This document shows, in pieces, positions 58,870-64,000 of a stretch of 64,000 nucleotides of DNA. Source of the stretch: Branchiostoma floridae (taxonomy: Eukaryota > Chordata > Leptocardii > Amphioxiformes > Branchiostomatidae); the NCBI RefSeq assembly GCF_000003815.2, contig NC_049980.1, forward strand, positions 32,699,212-32,763,211, read 5' to 3'. Below the pieces are notes generated by a model. That model searched no databases and was not told where the DNA came from. It was given only the letters and a program-made list of their open reading frames with translations. Positions within the stretch are counted from its first letter, which is position 1; the number at the start of each line of letters is the position of its first letter. The position numbers were made by a program, and so were the translations under genes.

Positions 58870-59295
58870 TTTGACAATTTTCCATTGTATAAGTCACATT
58901 CTGGAAGGCCTTTTTTGCCACCTGTAGTTTTGATAGTTTTTTATACGGACACATTTAAGAGTTTCCTGAACATACTGGTAGCGCTGACTCAATGTCCTTC
59001 CAATTTTCTGTTGTATAAGTCATATTCTGCTTGGCTTTTTTGCCACCTGTAGATTTGATTCAGTCACGTTTTAGAGTTTTCCCAAACATACTGGTAACAC
59101 TGACTCAATGTTCTTCCAATTTTCCGTTGTATAAGTCATATTCTGCAAGGCTTTTTTTGCCACCTGTAATTTTGATAGTTTTATATACAGTCACGTTTTA
59201 GAGTTTTCCCAAACATACTGGTAGTGCTGACTCAATGTTCTTCCAATTTTCTGTTGTATAAGTCACATTTTGTAAGGCTGTTTGCCACCTGTGGA
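58870..59295. repeat. tandem repeat, about 120-bp unit, 4 copies
   Basis: TTTTGCCACCTGTAGTTTTG recurs about every 120 bases (58914, 59038, 59155, 59281), with AACATACTGGTAGCGCTGAC and TGTTGTATAAGTCA in each unit. Confidence 0.9.
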
Positions 59296-59345
59296 GCACA
59301 TTGTAGTAGAGTATGGTGGGCCTGCTGTTGAGCTGGCTTCCACTC

Positions 59346-59576
59346 TTACATGCCTGTAGGCCATGTTTTCCCATGCTCACATGGGGAGGACCTAGAGGTC
59401 ATTGTCACAGTTGTGCTGGCAGCCACCATGTTCAAGGGTGCCCTCCCCTGGGTAGGGGTTAGGTTCCCCGGGGTAGGGGTCGTCCTCCTAGGGCAAGTGC
59501 GCTTCTGCAGTTTCTCCCAGGCCCTCTTGCTAATCAGTGCCATGCTAGACAGTTCTGTGAGCAAGACTGACTGCAA
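59346..59576 (-). pseudogene. possible retroelement protease relic
   Basis: A 76-codon minus-strand frame contains SSMALISKRAWEKL, which resembles the segment after the active-site motif in retropepsin-like proteases of LTR retroelements (usually D-T/S-G then SS--S-IS---W--L). The catalytic D-T-G is not present (T-E-L occupies its place). Only this short piece is recognisable, so the call is weak. Ordinary intron sequence is the alternative. Confidence 0.2.
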
Positions 59577-59944
59577 CTTGTGGTGATTGCAGCAGGTTAC
59601 TTAGTGCTGTCCATCTCTCCTTGTTAGAAGTGAAACACATGTTTTATAGGGTTTGATTGGGCCAGGTCTCCAGTTGCTGCTTAGCAGTTAAGTGGCTGTA
59701 ATAATTTCCAATCCGCAGCTCATTAGATGTCCCCTGTGATCACCCATGCTGTTCAAGGTTGATAATCTGAGTAGTTCTAGTACAAGAAAGGTTTGAAACA
59801 GATCCGTCATGATCAAAACTATTCCGTCATGATCAAAACTATGCCACGAATTTCGTAATCCGTCTTTTGAAATGCAGATTGTTTTTAAGTGGGTTATGAA
59901 GGTCAAGAGCAGGGGAGGACCCAGGTTAACGTGGCAGGTGCCTG

Positions 59945-60420
59945 CGGCAGAAGTGTCTCTGATTTCCCCTGCCACCGCACAGTCTGCAGCCATCTGATTA
60001 GCCTGGGTACCAGACTGTTTCCAGGGCCTGCACAGGCCAGGGAAGTTTCCCCTGCCACCACACAGTCTGCAGCCATCTGATTAGACTGGATACCAGACTG
60101 TTTCCAGGGCTTGCACAGGCCGAAGCTTCCCCTGCCACCGCACAGTCTGCAGCCATCTGATTAGCCTGGGTACTAGACTGTTTCCAGGGCCTGCACAGGC
60201 CAGGGAAGCTTCCCCTGCCACCGCACAGTCTGCAGCCATCTGATTAGCCTGGGTACCAGACTGTTCCAGGGCCTGCACAGGCCAGCTCCTCGGCTCGAAG
60301 GCCAACATGCCCCCAAGGAAATTTTACCACAGCCCGCTCTGAATTAGACCCTTAGCCAGACTGTTTCCAGGGCTTGCACAGGCCAGCTCCTCGGCTCCAG
60401 GGCCAACATGCTCCCAAAGA
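59945..60420. repeat. tandem repeat, about 82-bp unit, 4-5 copies
   Basis: CCGCACAGTCTGCAGCCATC recurs at about 82-85 base spacing from 59972 to 60225, with GATTAGCCTGGGTACCAGAC and TTTCCAGGGCCTGCACAGGC in each unit. A partial unit follows at 60355. Confidence 0.92.
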
Positions 60421-60425
60421 AATTG

Positions 60426-60520
60426 TAGCCTGGTATCCAGCCGTAATATAGCTCCCGAGTCTCTAATTGCAAAGAGGAGAGAAGAGACTCGGGAGCTAAA
60501 TTACGGCTGGATACCAGGCT
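60426..60520. mobile_element. 95-bp hairpin MITE with 10-bp target duplication
   Basis: Arms AGCCTGGTATCCAGCCGTAA (60427 onward) and its complement, ending at 60520, pair over 38 bases. The insertion is flanked by a perfect direct repeat AAAGAAATTG at 60416-60425 and 60521-60530. A 9-11 base duplication fits Mutator-type elements. Ends resemble the AGCCTGGGTACCAG motif of the neighbouring 82-bp repeat. Confidence 0.85.
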
Positions 60521-60975
60521 AAAGAAATTGGGCCTACACAAGCTAGTTTATAAGGCCTAATGAAAAATGTTGTGTTTCCTGTTTTCTAACCTACCCAAGA
60601 AAGACCTGCTTGGTGCCCACACCCACCCTAGCCTTTTTTGGGGGGTGGGCAGTGGAGTTTTCAGTTAGAATTTTATTCACCATACTTCCTTTTCAAGTAA
60701 AAAACTGCTTGTCCTATGTAATTCGTAACCATTTAATATGCCAAAATTGAAGTTTAACGTCAAAAATATCCCCATGCATTTCTGTTTTACTTCGATAAAC
60801 TGCATTGTATCACAAGTAGAAAAAAAAGAAGATAATCCCTTCCTATACCGACCCTTTTTTTTCAGGACTGAAACAGGAAACACAACATTTTATTTCCTAG
60901 GCCTATAAACGAGTGTATGGAAAAGAGCTGTTTGTGTTCAGCAGTACTGCAGTGCTCCCCACAGCTCCCACAACA

Positions 60976-61822
60976 GGCAGGGGGCACGACTGTAGTCTCC
61001 TAACCAAACACTGCCAACCTCAGGCAGGGGGCACGACTGTAGTCTCCTAACCAAACACTGCCAACCTCAGGCAGGGGGCACGACTGTAGTCTCCTAACCA
61101 AACACTGCCAACCTCTGGCAGGGGGCACGACTGTAGTCTCCTAACCAAACACTGCCAACCTCAGGCAGGGGGCACGACTGTAGTCTCCTAACCAAACACT
61201 GCCAACCTCTGGCAGGGGGCACGACTGTAGTCTCCTAACCAAACACTGCCAACCTCTGGCAGGGGGCACGACTGTAGTCTCCTAACCAAACACTGCCAAC
61301 CTCTGGCAGGGGGCACGACTGTAGTCTCCTAACCAAACACTGCCAACCTCAGGCAGGGGGCACCGACTGTAGTCTCCTAACCAAACACTGCCAACCTCTG
61401 GCAGGGGGCACGACTGTAGTCTCCTAACCAAACACTGCCAACCTCAGGCAGGGGGCACGACTGTAGTCTCCTAACCAAACACTGCCAACCTCAGGCAGGG
61501 GGCAGACTGTAGTCTCCTAACCAAACACTGCCAACCTCAGGCAGGGGGCACGACTGTAGTCTCCTAACCAAACACTGCCAACCTCAGGCAGGGGGCACGA
61601 CTGTAGTCTCCTAACCAAACACTGCCAACCTCAGGCAGGGGGCACGACTGTAGTCTCCTAACCAAACACTGCCAACCTCAGGCAGGGGGCACGACTGTAG
61701 TCTCCTAACCAAACACTGCCAACCTCAGGCAGGGGGCACGACTGTAGTCTCCTAACCAAACACTGCCAACCTCAGGCAGGGGGCACGACTGTAGTCTCCT
61801 AACCAAACACTGCCAACCTCAG
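60976..61822. repeat. 47-bp satellite, 18 copies
   Basis: The unit GGCAGGGGGCACGACTGTAG plus TCTCCTAACCAAACACTGCC plus AACCTCA/AACCTCT is repeated about 18 times with near-perfect identity. Variation is one A/T position, one inserted C (61363) and one missing CG (61504). Each unit begins GGCAG and has CTGCC near its end, so a unit could close on itself. High homogeneity implies recent expansion or gene conversion. There are no spacers, so it is not CRISPR-like. Confidence 0.97.
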
Positions 61823-62627
61823 GTCCACCTCGGGTCCCGGGCTCTGAAAAGCCAGGGTCATCGCTTTGTGGCGGTACGCGTGCGTTATACAAATTCCATC
61901 TGTCCCAGCTAGCTGAGCCAACCCAATAGCCCAATAGGACACCTTCTGCTTGCGATGGGTACTTCTGTACTGGCTAAGGTTGCTCTTTTTTTAAATAATA
62001 ATAATCAGAATGATAGTTTACAATTAATGAAGAATTGAATATGCAACAGTGACATTAATAAGTAAATACTATATTTGAAACTACATTTATTAACACGAGG
62101 CAAGAGAGTCTTAGGAAATGTTAAGAATAGACCAGTGGAATGTCTCAATTTTTATTTTTAGCGTCCAAATTAATAAACAAACAAACAAACAAACAAGCGG
62201 GTCGTTTGTTCGTTATACTCCGAATACTTCACTTCTTTTTCATTGCTGTTTTACAACTAACTGATGATGTAGCTAATTGTTTAACCAGAAAAAAAGACCA
62301 GTGGCATGTTTCAATCTTTATACTGTAATTCGTGTTAAGTAAATAAATAAATAAGCAAACAAAATAATGAACAAACAGCAAACTGTTAAGTAGTTAATTA
62401 TGCTTCACTTTTATCAACAATGAGCCTCAATTTGATGATGTTTTACCTGGGTCGGAGGGTTATGATTTTAGGGCTGTATCATAAAAGTATATGTTTGTGT
62501 GTGAACTTCATATACATGGGGTGTGTTATAACATGGAATAACTCTTTTTGTCTTCTAGCATCTCTGTGGTATGTAGTACACCTCCTGCAGGCCCATACTT
62601 TATGTTTAAAGACCCTAATGCTTTTCC

Positions 62628-62670
62628 GGTTGTTGAGAGAGAGAGTGAGAGAGAGAGAGAGAGAGAGAAG
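62628..62670. repeat. GA microsatellite
   Basis: A GAGAGAGA run with one GTGA interruption, in basonuclin intron 1. Confidence 0.93.
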
Positions 62671-62934
62671 TATAGAATCTGATATGTTTATTGCAAATTT
62701 GTGCCCTTCGTCCAATTGCAAGTGAACTAATGATAGTGCACAAGGCTTTTGTTGACATTTTACCTTATTTCGATTTGTGCCCCTAAAATTATTTCTGTGG
62801 AGGTGCACCAGCAATGCTATATTGTCAAAATATTGCGGTTTTGGAACCATCGTCCATGAACTTTTGATATCCCTAGATATTTCGTTTTTGATAACAATGG
62901 ATATAGGTTACCCCACAGATAAAGGTGAATACAC

Positions 62935-63140
62935 CTAATCCATAACAATCTCTTTGGGCCTTTTTTCCATCTTTTTTTGGCTCATAATACACTTTTGCTG
63001 GCCTTTTCTTTTTGTACTGGGTTGCTTGTACTATGGACTGGCAGTACAAGCAACCCATTACAAAAAGAAAACGCCAGTAAAAGTGTATTATGAGCCCGAT
63101 AAAGATGGAAAAGGGGCCCAGAGAGCCTGCTATGGAGGCT
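62935..63140. repeat. diverged inverted repeat keeping one reading frame in both arms
   Basis: The left arm (to about 63031) and right arm (from 63044) are inverted copies around a 12-base loop. Translated outward from the loop, the two arms give QATQYKKKRPAKVYYEPKKD (minus) and QATHYKKKTPVKVYYEPDKD (plus), followed by GK-AQR-CYG in both. The right frame runs on past the arm for about 50 residues. The peptide is not one I recognise. It may be part of a transposon or a duplicated exon. Confidence 0.8.
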
Positions 63141-63441
63141 ACGTTGCACCTCTAATTCTAATAAATGAACTTGAGCCCAGACAGTTACATTGTATAACAT
63201 TGGCTCAGTGTACAGGAGGACTTGGTGCAGTTGTTTGTGTTTCCTTCCTGCTGTACCATGGGAACATGACCTAGGCCTGCCCTAGGAAGGGTGGGCACTA
63301 CTGATAAACTCTACTGGAGCTCTCTGCCAATGTGGTGAGCGATGTCAGGGCTTGAGATTCATTGTTGGGATCAGGTTCACTGGTACACCCTACCAAAAAA
63401 AAGAAAATTGGGATGCACCATATAAGTATAGAATAAAGTAA

Positions 63442-63718
63442 CAGGGCTCGAAATCCTTTTTTCTGCATACCTACACCACTCTGGATTTAGGAAATATGGA
63501 TCATATTAAAGTTGAACCATTGCTATTTTTTCTTTAATACTTAATAGGTGGTAACAGTCAATGCAGCTAATAACAATTCACATACACCTATATCATAGGA
63601 CATTCATGTAGAAAACCCAGTACATGGACCAGTGTAGGTTAGGTTCAGGTAGACACCAGAAATACCTGCACATTTTACCTGCACTAACCTGCATATGTAG
63701 GTGGTATTTCGAGCCCTG
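63442..63718. mobile_element. CAGGGCTCGAAAT TIR element, copy 6
   Basis: This inverted copy runs from CAGGGCTCGAAATCC to GTGGTATTTCGAGCCCTG and lacks part of the left interior. It is in basonuclin intron 1. Confidence 0.85.
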
Positions 63719-64000
63719 AAGTAGAATGTCAGAAAAAACTAATTTCACTCAACCCAAATTACAAGTTCAGTCAGTTCAGTCATCTATCCGGTGACGCTAT
63801 GAAGTCCCCCCAGATGACTCTGTTGCTCATGACAGACATGAGGCTCCTGTCTTGGAGACCAACATCCTCCTTGATCAACCTCCTAAGGGTCAGGATTGGT
63901 CGACCATGTCTTCACTTGTGAAGAACTCTTGAAGCCATTCCATCGTCAAATTCTTAAACAAGTGCATTCTAATATGACACACATTCTAATATCTTTCTAA

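Larger units (their letters stand above)
52062..64000 (+). other. basonuclin intron 1 (partial)
   Basis: This begins with the donor GTAACG and runs at least 11.9 kb to the window end. It contains several minisatellites (53.4-54.2, 55.4-55.6, 58.9-59.3, 59.9-60.4, 61.0-61.8 kb), hairpin and TIR elements and a few unique blocks. No second basonuclin exon (expected to begin with the remainder of an Ala codon, then LDKL-like sequence) was found. Stretches 54.2-55.4, 56.75-57.5, 61.8-62.6 and 63.7-64.0 kb show nothing specific. Confidence 0.75.

Noticed and set aside
60976-61822. Regular 47-bp repeats considered as a CRISPR-like array
   Set aside because: Units are contiguous with no unique spacers, in an animal intron. 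It is a satellite.

Overview
The window is animal genomic DNA and most likely comes from a lancelet (amphioxus, Branchiostoma). The coding content is small: spliced exons of two animal genes, with GT-AG introns of 0.5 to 6.5 kb. The rest is dense in short inverted-repeat elements and minisatellites. The dispersed family with CAGTCAAAACTG / CAGGTTTGACTG ends is one I associate with amphioxus assemblies. That species call rests on recognition, not on a search.

Left part, minus strand (6541-26768): nine exons encode the first 208 residues of a centlein (CNTLN) orthologue, a centrosomal coiled-coil protein. All junction phases agree, and the product runs collinear with vertebrate centlein, including the hallmark QADKEFVWSLWKRLQV. 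The gene continues off the left edge. Its introns hold small transposons, a tRNA-derived SINE, hairpin elements and a few blocks of unique sequence that look regulatory.

Middle (26.8-51.9 kb): an intergenic region of about 25 kb with no convincing coding exon. It starts with a CpG-rich promoter zone (about 26.8-27.9 kb). After that, long stretches of unique, non-degenerate sequence (29.1-31.1, 40.0-43.0, 45.4-47.0, 47.7-48.7, 49.9-51.9 kb) alternate with mobile elements and minisatellites. The unique blocks look like conserved non-coding regulatory DNA. One of them contains a tight cluster of GATA sites about 1.7 kb upstream of the next gene.

Right part, plus strand: one exon at 51947-52061 encodes the N-terminal signature of a basonuclin (BNC1/BNC2 family) zinc-finger transcription factor. 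It is followed by a clean splice donor and at least 11.9 kb of first intron, rich in tandem repeats, up to the window end.

The most notable biology is the arrangement. In human 9p22, BNC2 and CNTLN are adjacent and divergently transcribed, and the same head-to-head pair is seen here. This suggests a chordate-ancestral gene pair held together by regulatory DNA, with centlein a possible bystander hosting basonuclin enhancers. No bacterial genes, CRISPR array or intact autonomous transposon was found.
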